Shown here: piece after piece, positions 1 to 9,219 of the stretch
Numbering within the stretch: position 1 is the first letter of the stretch
How the letters are laid out: each line of letters starts with the position of its first letter
From: Serpula lacrymans var. lacrymans S7.9
Lineage: Eukaryota > Basidiomycota > Agaricomycetes > Boletales > Serpulaceae
Direction: 5' to 3'
Length of the DNA stretch: 64,000 bases
Assembly: GCF_000218685.1 (NCBI RefSeq)
Contig: NW_006763291.1
Coordinates: 1,139,789-1,203,788 of the forward strand
Program-made: the position numbers and the translations under genes
The notes under the pieces: generated by a model
What the model was told of the DNA's origin: nothing
The model's input: the letters and a program-made list of their open reading frames with translations, nothing else
Database searches by the model: none

Positions 1-346
1 TTCTCCACTGCATGTGCAAGAGAACTTAGGAGTGATGTATCAATTTTGGAAAGCTCTGGTTGTCGTTGCCGATACATATATTGAAAGAGGAGTTCCAAGA
101 CCTCAGAGCTCTCAGGAAGATTGACGATCTCATCTCTGGTGCTCATCTCCTCCCCTGGAAAGATACCAGAATGCAGGGCGAGGTTTTCTCGATGAACTTG
201 AAAGTGAACACCGTCAGACGATCTGATAATGATATCAGAGTTAGGGGCTGAGACTGAAGACGCATTCAGCTCTATTGCAGCAGCTCTAGTGAGATATTAT
301 AAAAGTACTCACAGCGTTCAGATACTTTGTTCATATTATATTCCAT
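1..346 (-). CDS. BTB/POZ domain protein, 5' part (copy A1), runs off the left edge
   Basis: The minus-strand gene starts at an ATG at 346. Exon 1 is 313-346, a 59-nt GT-AG intron spans 254-312, and exon 2 is 253-1, leaving the window at base 1. The spliced product reads a start of BTB type: a polar 'SDIIIRSSDG' stretch, then 'FQVHRENLALHSGIFPG' and an acidic helix with 'SSEVLELLFQYMY', the standard core of fungal BTB/POZ (Kelch-like fold) proteins. Such proteins dimerise through the BTB fold and often serve as adaptors, but no partner is evident here. The reading frame is intact as far as it can be seen. The same exon pair recurs at 30716-30898 and 32868-33291. Confidence 0.7.
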
Positions 347-609
347 GTCACTTGAGGTTAGGTGTGCGTGCTTAAATATTGGGAAACCAAGATGGGGCTA
401 CACATGCGGTTTCTCATAGTAATAAATAGTAATCCAAGGCATTATGTAATTAGCCCCTTTTCACCATTCGATACACCCCCTGGCTCCGAGTCATTGGCAG
501 AGGGGCTAGCCTGGGCATGTTTGGAGAACAAGAACTGTTAGTATTACAGCAAGAAATAATATAAGGTGATTCGGAAATTGCGAGCGCAATTGATGTACAT
601 CAACAGTGT

Positions 610-1720
610 CTACAGCGAAGAGTTAAACTCAATCTTAGATATATGACTGGCTACTGACACCTCCCATCGCTCAAGTCGATTAATGCACCAGCTACATTCA
701 CTTAACTTGCTCCTCGACGACGCGACAAATTCATCAAAGCGCAAAACATTGTCAGGTTGTGCAATGAATTTCTTGATGAAGGTGGGATAAAACTCGTTCC
801 AAAGTGCGCAAGACGGTAATCCCCCACGATGAAGGACTGGCGGCTCAGTAACATCTCGAAGAATGGACATGATTTTATCATGATAAACCATCTGTTGTTG
901 TAGGGGGGGTAGCACGTTCGATAACTGGACGCATAGACAACAGGAAATTATACATACCCATGCCGCAAAAAGCTGCAAATTCAGTGTTTGCTGGCCTTGC
1001 TGCAGTGAACATCCGAGGGATTTTGGGGCAGCTACATCGCATACATCTTGATGGCCATGTCGTCCTGCGTACAGCAGAACCTTTATTGGACCTTCATCCA
1101 TCCTGGCCCTGATAAAATATCACTTTAGTTTAAGCGATGCATACGATCTGGAGGATTTTTGTGTGACCCACGTCATATGTACTTTACATATTTCCTGAGC
1201 AGAATACACTTGATATTTCTCTGCCGTATTTGCAAGAGATCAGATCGTTTGGGAGCTATGATTAAGGAAAGGACTCAGATCTCGTAGAAGAGTCTTTGTA
1301 TTCAAGTAAGTACCTATGACTAAAGAAAGGACTAAATCATAGTAAGCTAAGTATTCGAAAGGGGGAAAAAGGAAAGGGGTCTCACCTCAGATCTCGTAGA
1401 AGAGTCTGAGGTGGTACATGGTAACTAGGCCTCCTTTATAGGTAAGTGAGAGAACGGAATCAAAAAATTTCTGATGGTATATATTGGCGCACGGGCCACT
1501 CGTACTTACACGCCTTCCTTTCTAGGCGCTTCGTATCGGCTTGCTTCCTCTCTCGATATTCTCAATCCAACAAGAGAGTCCAAAAGTGAGAACTGGAGAC
1601 CGGAGAGGCTTGGTTGTCATTGCGGATACATATATTGAAAAAGAAGCTCCAAGACCTCAGAGCTCTCAGGAAGATTGACGGGTCTCATCTCTAGTGCTCA
1701 TCTCTTCCCAAATTTGGAAG
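610..1720 (-). pseudogene. BTB/POZ gene copy A2, disrupted by an insertion
   Basis: The 3' exons are readable: an exon ending in 'LFAAWV' near 970-1100, an intron with GT-AG ends, and a last exon ending in 'FNSSL' with its stop at 610-612. The 5' BTB exon lies at about 1577-1720, but it has a frame change and a TGA where the sister copy at 31183-32118 encodes Arg in 'MYPQRQP'. The BTB exon is also split by the 333-bp insertion at 1239-1571; deleting that insert plus one copy of AAGAG restores collinearity with the sister copy. It is therefore a broken paralogue of the A1, B and C copies. Confidence 0.7.
1239..1571. mobile_element. 333-bp insertion flanked by AAGAG duplication (LTR or MITE remnant)
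   Basis: Aligning by eye with the paralogous BTB copy at 31.8 kb shows continuous exon sequence there and an extra block here. The block is bounded by AAGAG at 1234-1238 and 1572-1576, a 5-bp target-site duplication. Inside are a strong hairpin (CCTCAGATCTCGTAG... paired with GAGTCTGAGGTGG, 1385-1418), a partial second copy near 1273-1297, and a TATA-like run (CTTTATAGG). It has no coding capacity. The size, the TSD and the internal promoter-like signals suit a solo LTR, but the ends are not an obvious TG...CA, so a MITE is possible. Confidence 0.5.
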
Positions 1721-2133
1721 CCACAACATCTGACTCGACTGCAAGAAGTTAAGAACTGAGAAGAGAACAAAAAATGCGGGGGAGGTTGCCAGTCAGATAG
1801 GTACATTTTCTAAATGTGGGTGTGAAGATAAGCTACAGGACGGTCCGAAAGAATTCCAAGAAATTTGACGCTAAGCAAACGGCCCATCTTCTGATATGTG
1901 TGATGTTATCTGCCGTCTCATCTAGACCGGACTACCAGGTCAGCTTCAGTGCGTCACCGCTTGGACGCCGTGCTGTATGTCGATATATTTAGATCTCTGC
2001 TAAAGCAGCTAGGTCAGACCTTCCGACGGCTATAATCACAATTCATGTAGGCTGTTGAGAAGGGCAGGAGGCCATATATTGATTGCCTACACGAACGTTC
2101 TGTTGTCAGCCTTGTAATACAATTACGAAAAGA

Positions 2134-2880
2134 TTACTTACCTCCTCCCCTATTGTTCGACCCCCCCACAATGACTGAAGAATTGACACTAGATCCAGAA
2201 CCCATGTGCACAACGCACCGGTCGAAGAAATTCTGGACCACACTGCCCAGTTCCTTACGTTGAGGTACGGGTATCGCTTGATAGGCTTGAGTAAAACCTT
2301 CGACTTGCTCTATGACTTGCTCTTCGCTTTGATCTCCCGCAGCGAATGCTGCCAAAGTGCTGTCATCACCGTTCCTTTCATCTTCTTCATCGTCTACTAT
2401 GTACAAACATATGCAAGGGTTTAGTCCTTCGTAGTGAGATACTACTAGGGATATCAAACACTCACCATTCGGACTGATGTGGTCAATAGCAGTGAAAAAG
2501 GATGCCGTAGTACTGACCAATGATTGTTGGTCTTGTGAACAGAAGATCGTCATTAGTCGGCTGGACATAATGCTTGTACCAACTTGCAGTTGGACATAAA
2601 TAAAGCTTATTACACTTGTCACTCACCTGCTATACTGAGGCATGCCCTTCGTGAAATGCTCCGTGAGGTGCCCTGCCATACAATGAGCAACCTTACGGAC
2701 CAATTCAAACAGTTTCAGCCGCTCACTATGGCCGCTTCTAGCAGGTCAAAACTTTCTGTGACAAGTCTGAGATGGCGACGATACCGCTTGAGTAATTTTG
2801 GAGGGTTCCATGTCTTCTTCGCCTCTTCGTATCCACGCCTAGTGTGGTATAATCTAATTGATACAGAAATCCGATGAAGG
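2134..2880 (-). CDS. Hypothetical multi-exon gene or pseudogene, function unknown
   Basis: Several minus-strand open pieces are joined by plausible splice sites, including gtgagtgac...tgcaag between about 2628 and 2585 and gtaagtaat at 2143. One joined stretch reads 'ERLKLFELVRKVAHCMAG' followed by 'KHYVQPTNDDLLFTRPTI'. A downstream piece is acidic and then Gln-rich ('DDEEDERNGDDS', 'EEQVIEQVEGFTQAYQ'). I do not recognise a family. A TGA interrupts the frame after 'QYYGILFHCY' unless another intron is present, so it may be decayed. It lies between the BTB copies and the repeat island. Confidence 0.3.
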
Positions 2881-2970
2881 GTGTATCAAGAACGTTGAAA
2901 AACACACCTACGCCTCGAAATTACTCGTGATCCTTTGGATCTCGTCGTCTATGTCCGCCTGCGCTCACCC

Positions 2971-4240
2971 AGATTTCCTGTTACATTCTGTAAGCAGTTC
3001 GAAGGTCATCTCTTGATATACCTTGCTCTTCTGCAAAGGAGAGCACCTTGCGACACGTGCAGGTAATGAGGCCAGCGATGCAAGTAGGTCCGGGCTGCTG
3101 GTGGTGATTGTATTTTCCATGAGTTGGAGGAGATATCACACAAATATGCTGGGGCTCGATAAAGGGGCAAAGGCTTTATCGTCGACTTGTTCTTGTTTTA
3201 TTACACAGTGACAGCCTGAGGACACTAGCGATGGCACACTGATGTATACTGAAGAATAAATACCGATACTATATATATGAATTCATCAATAACGTCTCCA
3301 GGACCAATAGACTGGGAGCCTATATTACAGCTGAATTCAAATCGATCACCTTCAAGTTGCTTGCAAGGTCATATGCCAGGTCACTCAAGCCACAATTCTG
3401 TCAAATTTAACATACGCAAACAAAATATCGGAACGTTCCGTGCGTCTCAGTCTATTGGATCAGTATGTTTCTTTCTTTCCAACATCTGTGATTGGCTTCG
3501 GTACGCAGCTCCTATGCGAATGCGGGACAGCAAATCAATAAACACAATGTCTTCTGCAGCTCGAATGTATTTCGTCAGTTGTACAACAGTAGATACTTGA
3601 CGCTAAAGGAAAGCACCATGCAGCGTGGTTTGCCCCATTATAGCTTGTGGTGTACAATTTGACAACTTTATACCATCAATGAAATGGGTTCGCAGCTAAT
3701 TGCACCACACGTTCCTGTTCGGAGGAACCTTTCTTATGTTTGGCACTGCCTTAAGCTTGGCCTTCCTGTCATCTCGCTGTACTGTATTGTTAAAGCAATG
3801 AACCCATAGAACGTTTAAACTCACATGTTTGCTGTTATAGATATCGCGGATGGCAGTTTGAATCTCTTACTCTGTAGTATAAGTCAACATGGTGTTTTGC
3901 TACAAGGATGGAGCCAACAATATGCATGTGTTAGCCAAGCATTATGGATAACTATGCTAAATCTACCTGAAGGTATCCACCGACTTACTGTGAATCACCA
4001 TGCAGTCAAATATATTGAAGGACACAAAGAGTCGTTCTACATCACTAAGTACAGTGCAAAAGAGGAGTAGGTGTTGTAACTGGTAAATGTGAATGTAATA
4101 TGTGTCATGTTATGTAAGCAAGCAAGGTCAGAGTCAGCGGGGTAACCAACACAGGAAATAACAGATAGACGTATACAGTCAGCCACTTGAAGTGGTATAC
4201 ATCATGCCAGCCACAACCATTCACAACCATATGTGAAACC
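2971..4240. other. Intergenic stretch, no supported gene
   Basis: Short open frames occur (for example at 3277-3600 and 3825-4070), but none shows a known motif, splice-site support or homology to another part of the window. I see nothing firm here apart from AT-rich intergenic DNA leading into the solo LTR. Confidence 0.4.
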
Positions 4241-4640
4241 TGTAACAACCAAGAGTTAGTTACTCCGGCGCACACAGGAACACACTATAGAGAAGATGAA
4301 GAGGGAGTGGTTACCCCTTAAGACGCAGTGAGTTAGTTGGTATACAACAGGAGGACTCGCTGAGGAGTCTCCTGGATCTATTGGAGTTTATATACTACTA
4401 CAGGGTTGTTTGTGCATGTGTACTATACAGTTGATAGAGACAGTGGCTGATGATGTCATGGGGCCTAGCCCACATGGTCAGCTCCACTGTGTGAGAGAGT
4501 TGTGTTCAAAATAAGAAGAAAGGCAACGCGGTGCGAGAAAGGGGAAGTGCCGCGTGGCACCATGTGTGAAAGCTATAGTACAAGGTTAAAGCGGAGAATA
4601 AAAGTAAAGGGAAAAGTCCAAAAATTGTGTTATCGTAACA
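4241..4640 (-). mobile_element. Solo LTR of the element-1 Ty3 family, TSD AAACC
   Basis: This is the reverse complement of the LTRs at 8291-8705 and 16088-16505. It begins TGTAACAACCAAGAGTTAG and ends TTGTGTTATCGTAACA on the plus strand, i.e. TGTTACG...GTTACA in element orientation. It is flanked by a perfect 5-bp duplication, AAACC at 4236-4240 and 4641-4645. No internal element sequence adjoins it, so it is a solo LTR left by LTR-LTR recombination. Confidence 0.9.
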
Positions 4641-4872
4641 AAACCTGACATAATCAAAGTGTGGTAAAATAGCCATATACATCATATAGTAAGCTATAAC
4701 CATAACATGAGAAGGCATATAACGCACTGAGGAGACGGTTCGTGACAACCAAACATTTGTTGGAAGGTATTTTGCAGATAGGATGGTCTCTGGGAGCTAT
4801 AAAGTAAACTTTTATATAGTATAGAGGTGCTGTATGTCAATATGGTTGATAATAGTGAAATTGAAGCAAGCC

Positions 4873-5270
4873 TTATGGTCTACTGGAACTGTTTCAGGAA
4901 GGATGGTTGGCCCACACCATCCTTGCATGGTTCCCATGAACTATGCACAGATATAGTTCATCAGTACCATAATGGATGTAGACCATATGGTATATTGGAA
5001 CTTTTCCAGGTAGGATGGTTGCCACACACCATCCTGGTGTCATTTGCTATAGTTTCTATGTACCATGTATTGATATAGTTCATTAGTACCATTACGGATG
5101 TAGACCATATGGTCTATTGGAACTGTTCCAGGAAGGATGGTTGCCACACACCATCCTTGCATGGTTTCTATATACCATGTGGAGATATAGTTCACTGATA
5201 CCATTGCGGATGTACATCATATGGTCTGTTGGAACTGTTCCAGGAAGGATGATCTTGCACAACCATCACG
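4873..5270. repeat. Minisatellite, about 3.5 tandem copies of a ~110-120 bp unit
   Basis: Units start at a recurring phrase of the type CATATGGTCTATTGGAACTG, followed by TCCAGGAAGGATGGTTGCC, CACACCATCC, a TACCATG motif, GATATAGTTCA and ending in GGATGTAGAC. Starts lie near 4873, 4985, 5107 and 5219; the last unit is truncated near 5270. Units differ by scattered substitutions and one insertion, so the array is not freshly amplified. Each unit also contains the inverted pair GGATGGT/ACCATCC. Confidence 0.85.
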
Positions 5271-5768
5271 GAAGTATGCTAAATGTAGTGGTACTACTAT
5301 GTCCATTTGAATGTGTATTTTGCTTTTTTTTTTTCCGCAAAATATTGTTATCTTGCCCCAGGAGAGCTATTCATCGGCAGTGCTAAGACTCACCTGCAAC
5401 AGCTCAAAACCGACAACATCAGATCAGGACAAGACAACAACACCACAGATGAGGAGGAAGTAAACAGCGACAATGAGAGCAAAGAGGAACAAGAGGGGTC
5501 TGATGAGGATACATAGACAGTGTACTGAGTGTAGGAACATGTATACCTCATGCAAATGTGTCACAGCTAAGAAAGGGCTTTGAGGGGACAACAGGCCAAC
5601 AGTTACAAAATTATATTAAGTGTTGATGGCAGAACATTTTTAATGACAGCGGCCAGCATAAGATACAGCATTTGAATACAGCAAAACACAAAGTATTTTT
5701 GGACAGCGGCCCTTTTCACAAAGGCATTAAAAGTGACAAGCTCGCAGTGAGTACCTTATGTTTGATGC
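5271..5768. other. Stretch with a short acidic-tailed ORF remnant
   Basis: A plus-strand frame at 5307-5516 ends in a strongly acidic tail ('NNTTDEEEVNSDNES', 'QEGSDEDT'), which resembles the C-terminus of a real protein. Upstream it runs into a poly-T tract and the minisatellite, so no start or domain is visible. It may be the tail of a decayed gene or transposase. No other feature is seen up to the repeat at 5769. Confidence 0.25.
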
Positions 5769-7067
5769 TGTTGATGATGAGAACTGGTGTTAGAAAACCA
5801 CACACAAAAACAAACTAACACACAATCCTCCCAGATTCCACGGAACTTGTTTATGGGCTTTGCCTCCTAGAACAGTCGGTGCTCTGGTTGTTTGTGGGGT
5901 GGTACATATAATGATCCTTCAAAGTCAAACCCAGAGATGTATGGGTGTGGGTTTTGAGGAGGAGGGATAGATGAATTATAGAAGATAGGGGCTTTTGAGA
6001 TGAATATAGGATGAGCACTACCTTGCTAATCTTAGCACAAGGTAGGTTTGAGAATGACGAGATAACAAGATTTCCAGTGATAGCAGGCTCCTGACGCACA
6101 GATTGTAGTGCTCAGAAGGACTCTAATCGAAAGGGATGGCAATGACTTTCAAAAGTGATGAGTGACGATGACAGCAGTTAACAGTGGTAGCAGTGGGAAG
6201 TGTTGTGACCACACTGGATCACAAGTAGCACAGTAGTGAACTTGAGATTAAGAGAAGAAGTCTGGATTTGAGTTCTTGTTGTTATTTTACAAGGTAAAAT
6301 ACAGGGATTTATATAGTAAAAGAAAGGTAGGCTATGCACAGTATAGCTGTGCATAAAGAATGAGAAAGAACATGAAGGAAGGAATGTACACTGACAAATC
6401 CTGCGTAGGTAGTACAGGATAAAATTGTCAAAATAAGGAAAAGAAAGGGATAGAACAATGAATGCTGTGTAAGTAATGTTACAGGTTTGTACAGCCATAA
6501 AATAAAGTCCGATAGCAAAAAGAGAGCAAGAAAATCATGATGTCATAAGAATATGCAGTAAAAAAAGCAAGTCAAAAATATCATCAGTATCAACACAATT
6601 CCTTTGTTGTCAGTCAGGCATTCTAAAAAAATATGTGTCCATAAAAATGATTCAAAAATCAAGAATAATTGTGCTGCAAATGAATGTTCTGCTGAAAAAA
6701 AAGGAACTGGAGCCACTGGTCCACCACCTAGTCTAAATCCGACGGTTCCATGGCCTTACCAATGGTCTGGTTGTATTGGACCACCTGGTCAAATGCGGGA
6801 GGGATAGGAGTAGTTCCAACCCGGAACAGGTGTGTCCCAGGCAGCATATGATAAGTGTAGCTGTAGCAAAGACAATGGATGAAAGATAAATGTACCCAAG
6901 TGAATTGGACGGCAATGTACATGGGCAATGCAAGGGGATGAACCTTTTTCAACTCAAAAACTACCCACCCACATTCCAACCAGGTGAGACAAGCGACCAA
7001 TAATTTAATAGTGGATGATGGAAGATTGACACCTGTCCATGCTACCAATCAACTTTGGTGCATGACA
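5769..7067. repeat. Interspersed repeat R1, copy 1 (1.3 kb, internally deleted)
   Basis: This block is near-identical to 9892-11703. Both begin TGTTGATGATGAGAACTG / TGTCGATGATGAGAACTG and end GGTGCATGACA, giving short TGTY...GACA termini. Copy 1 lacks about 500 bp present in copy 2 (roughly 11150-11655). On the minus strand both copies keep the same open frame (here 7048-6728) with 'GWVVFEL', 'FTWVHLSF' and 'LPGTHLF'. No reverse transcriptase, transposase or clear target-site duplication is visible for this copy. The class is uncertain: a solo LTR or a non-autonomous element. Confidence 0.75.
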
Positions 7068-8290
7068 GCAGCAAGATGAGCATTTCAGAGTGTTGCACTC
7101 TTTGTGGTGTGATGTTCTTGATCATAATGTGGACATTGGGGATGCCGGCTTGCTGTGATGAACAGGCCTTCTTGGCTGGTATTTGGTCAAAGTTGAGGCA
7201 GTTGGGTGGAGAGAAGATTGTTGCTTGCCTTAGCGGCTACAAGTATTTTTGTAAGTGCATCCTTTTCTCATCAAAAGAACAGAGACTAACTTTTTTTTGG
7301 CCCATAGCATCATTTCTTGATAATTTAGGTGGAGATGATTATCACATCCATTTGTCCGCTCAAAAACACAGTGCCCATACTAGGCCTCACACTTGATAGC
7401 CTGTTCAAGCTGTTTGAAGACTTTTAATTGCCCATTAAACTTGGCACTTGGTACAGGGGGTACATCATCTTCACGGGTTTGTTTTTTCTTTGTTGTTGTC
7501 ATGGTGGTAGGAGTCACTAGCGGGATCTTGAAGAATATTCAGTGAGCATTTGCTATCACATTGACAAACAGACTCACAAGGTTTTTTTACCTCCATAGTG
7601 ACTGCTTGAGTTTGAGCATTCCATGCTTTGTTTGACAGTTGCTCCATCTCCATCTTAAAGTCCCAGCGGTTACTTATATGGGACTGCTTGCCTGTATCAC
7701 CAGATATCTTGTACACTAGCTGTGCATCACCTTGGGGCCCATTGAGCATCTCAAATATGTGCCGCTGAAAATCAACCCAGAGCATATCAGTGGTGGTCTC
7801 AAACCCCCTCTTCATTTCACCACTCACAATGTCTGTCATGAAAACAAAGGCTTATATTTGGTAAGTTAGCATGTACTATAATAGATGAACAGTTGATGCA
7901 CTTACCTCCAGGTTGAGGTTCAGCATTTGAGTGAACCTTCAATTGCAAACTTGTTGGGGGGTCCTCTGTTACTGATGATGGCCTATGAGGCTTGTGCCTC
8001 TGTGATGCTGGCTCAGTGATCACTGTGTATGATGGTTGGTGCGCAATAGGCATTATGGGCATCTGCAGATGCCCGGATGCCTGCATGCCTTGCATGCCTT
8101 GTTGAACCACCAGATGCATACCTGGATGGCCATACTGCATGGCAAAGGGATGATTTGGATATCTGATCGCCATTGTGGGATAGCCAGCATAGTCAGGAGG
8201 ATCCTGAGGTAGTGGATACCCCCCCGGCAGGTGATGCATGTTCTGTGGATTATTGATGTAGTTGGGGTTGGCTGGTTGAGAGGCAATTAG
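7068..8290 (-). pseudogene. Decayed multi-exon fungal gene, cut by the Ty3 5' LTR and by repeat R1
   Basis: The minus-strand coding sequence begins at the LTR boundary (8290), just after a likely 3' splice signal (CTAAT branch-like, then CAACCAG). It reads a Pro/Met/His/Tyr-rich segment ('GGYPLPQDPPDYAGYP', 'MQYGHPGMHL'). A 73-nt GT-AG intron at 7833-7905 joins it to 'DIVSGEMKRGFETTTD', 'WVDFQRHIFEML' and 'SHISNRWDFKMEM'. It then shifts frame near 7475 into 'QLKVFKQLEQAIKCEA', a stop, 'YGHCVFERTNG' and 'HLNYQEMMLWAKK'. That last string resembles repeated fungal proteins of unknown function. The frameshift, the stop and both flanking insertions mark it as a pseudogene. Confidence 0.5.
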
Positions 8291-8705
8291 TGTTACGATA
8301 ACACATTTTCGGACCTTTCCTTTATTTTCATTCTCCATGTTAACCTTTTACTGTAGCTTTCACACTCCGTGCCATGCAGCACTTTCCCTTTTATTCAAAC
8401 TCCTCTTTCTCGCATTGCACGGCCTTTCTCTTATTTTTAGATACTAGTATCTCACGCAGTGGAGCTGGTCACACGGGCTGCGCCCTGTGACATCATCAGC
8501 CACTGCCTTTAGCAACTGTACAGTACATATGTACAAACAAACCTGTAACAGTATATAAACCCCAATAGATCCAGGAGACTCCTCAGCGAGTCCTCCTGTT
8601 GTATACCAACAAACTCTTTGCAGCCTAAGGGATAACCACTCCCTCTTCACTACCTTTATAGTGTGTTCCTGTGTGCGCCAGAGTAACTAACTCTTGGTTG
8701 TTACA
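8291..8705 (+). repeat. 5' LTR of element 1
   Basis: It starts TGTTACGATAACAC and ends GGTTGTTACA. A TATA box (GTATATAAAC, 8551-8560) lies about 30 nt upstream of AGCGAGTCCT (8585-8594). I infer that this is the 5' end of the transcript, because it is complementary to the sequence just inside the LTR (8708-8717). Related LTRs at 4241-4640, 16088-16505, 18306-18721 and 29733-30150 keep the TATA and this segment. Confidence 0.9.
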
Positions 8706-8720
8706 TTAGGACTTGCTCTT
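8706..8720 (+). promoter_or_regulatory. Putative self-primer binding site of element 1
   Basis: The sequence directly after the LTR is TTAGGACTTGCTCTT, not the TGG that pairs with a tRNA CCA end. AGGACTTGCT (8708-8717) pairs with AGCGAGTCCT in the same LTR (8585-8594) over 10 positions, nine Watson-Crick and one G-U. Tf1 of fission yeast primes reverse transcription with the 5' end of its own RNA in this way. The truncated copy at 29733 keeps the same arrangement. Confidence 0.6.
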
Positions 8721-9219
8721 CTACTCTCTTACACGTTGTGCAAAAAGTCCCACTGGGCACCCGGACTCCAGGGTGAAGGAGATTTGGTTATTGTTTGGGA
8801 ATATCCCGCATAGCAGATAGGTGCACTCCTTGCGACGGCCTTGTAGTGCTTTGGGAGAAGAGACAATACCGACGATACGCGACCCCCAGCGTCAAGGGGA
8901 GTACTATAGCTCAGCAGTCAGTGTGGAACCGCTGTTGATTAGAATTTACATACAAAACTTCATTTCTCTTTCCTCTGACCAGGCCGGGAACTTGCCTCTG
9001 CCAGTCTGGAGAAGGGCTGACAGCTTAACAAGCGGGCCACCCCCTGACAACCATTCAGACCAGGGTTTCATACTATAACTTTACATACAATTTCAAATAC
9101 TATAGTGTGGGTAGTCGGAGATTGAGATCCGATACTCAGCTGGGAAGAGGTAGATCCACAGATAGCAAGCGGGCACCCCCAGTTACATTTTTTCTACCTT
9201 ACGAAGAGAACAAGTCAAC

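Noticed and set aside
3277..4070. Two plus-strand frames (107 and 81 codons) as genes
   Set aside because: No motif, no splice support, no similarity to anything else in the window.
7817..8338. ATG at 8338 as the start of the Pro/His-rich protein
   Set aside because: The first ~16 codons lie in the antisense of the element-1 LTR (boundary 8290/8291), so the start is an accident of insertion.
8706..8720. tRNA primer binding site for element 1
   Set aside because: The sequence lacks the TGG that pairs with a tRNA CCA end, while pairing with the element's own LTR is good.
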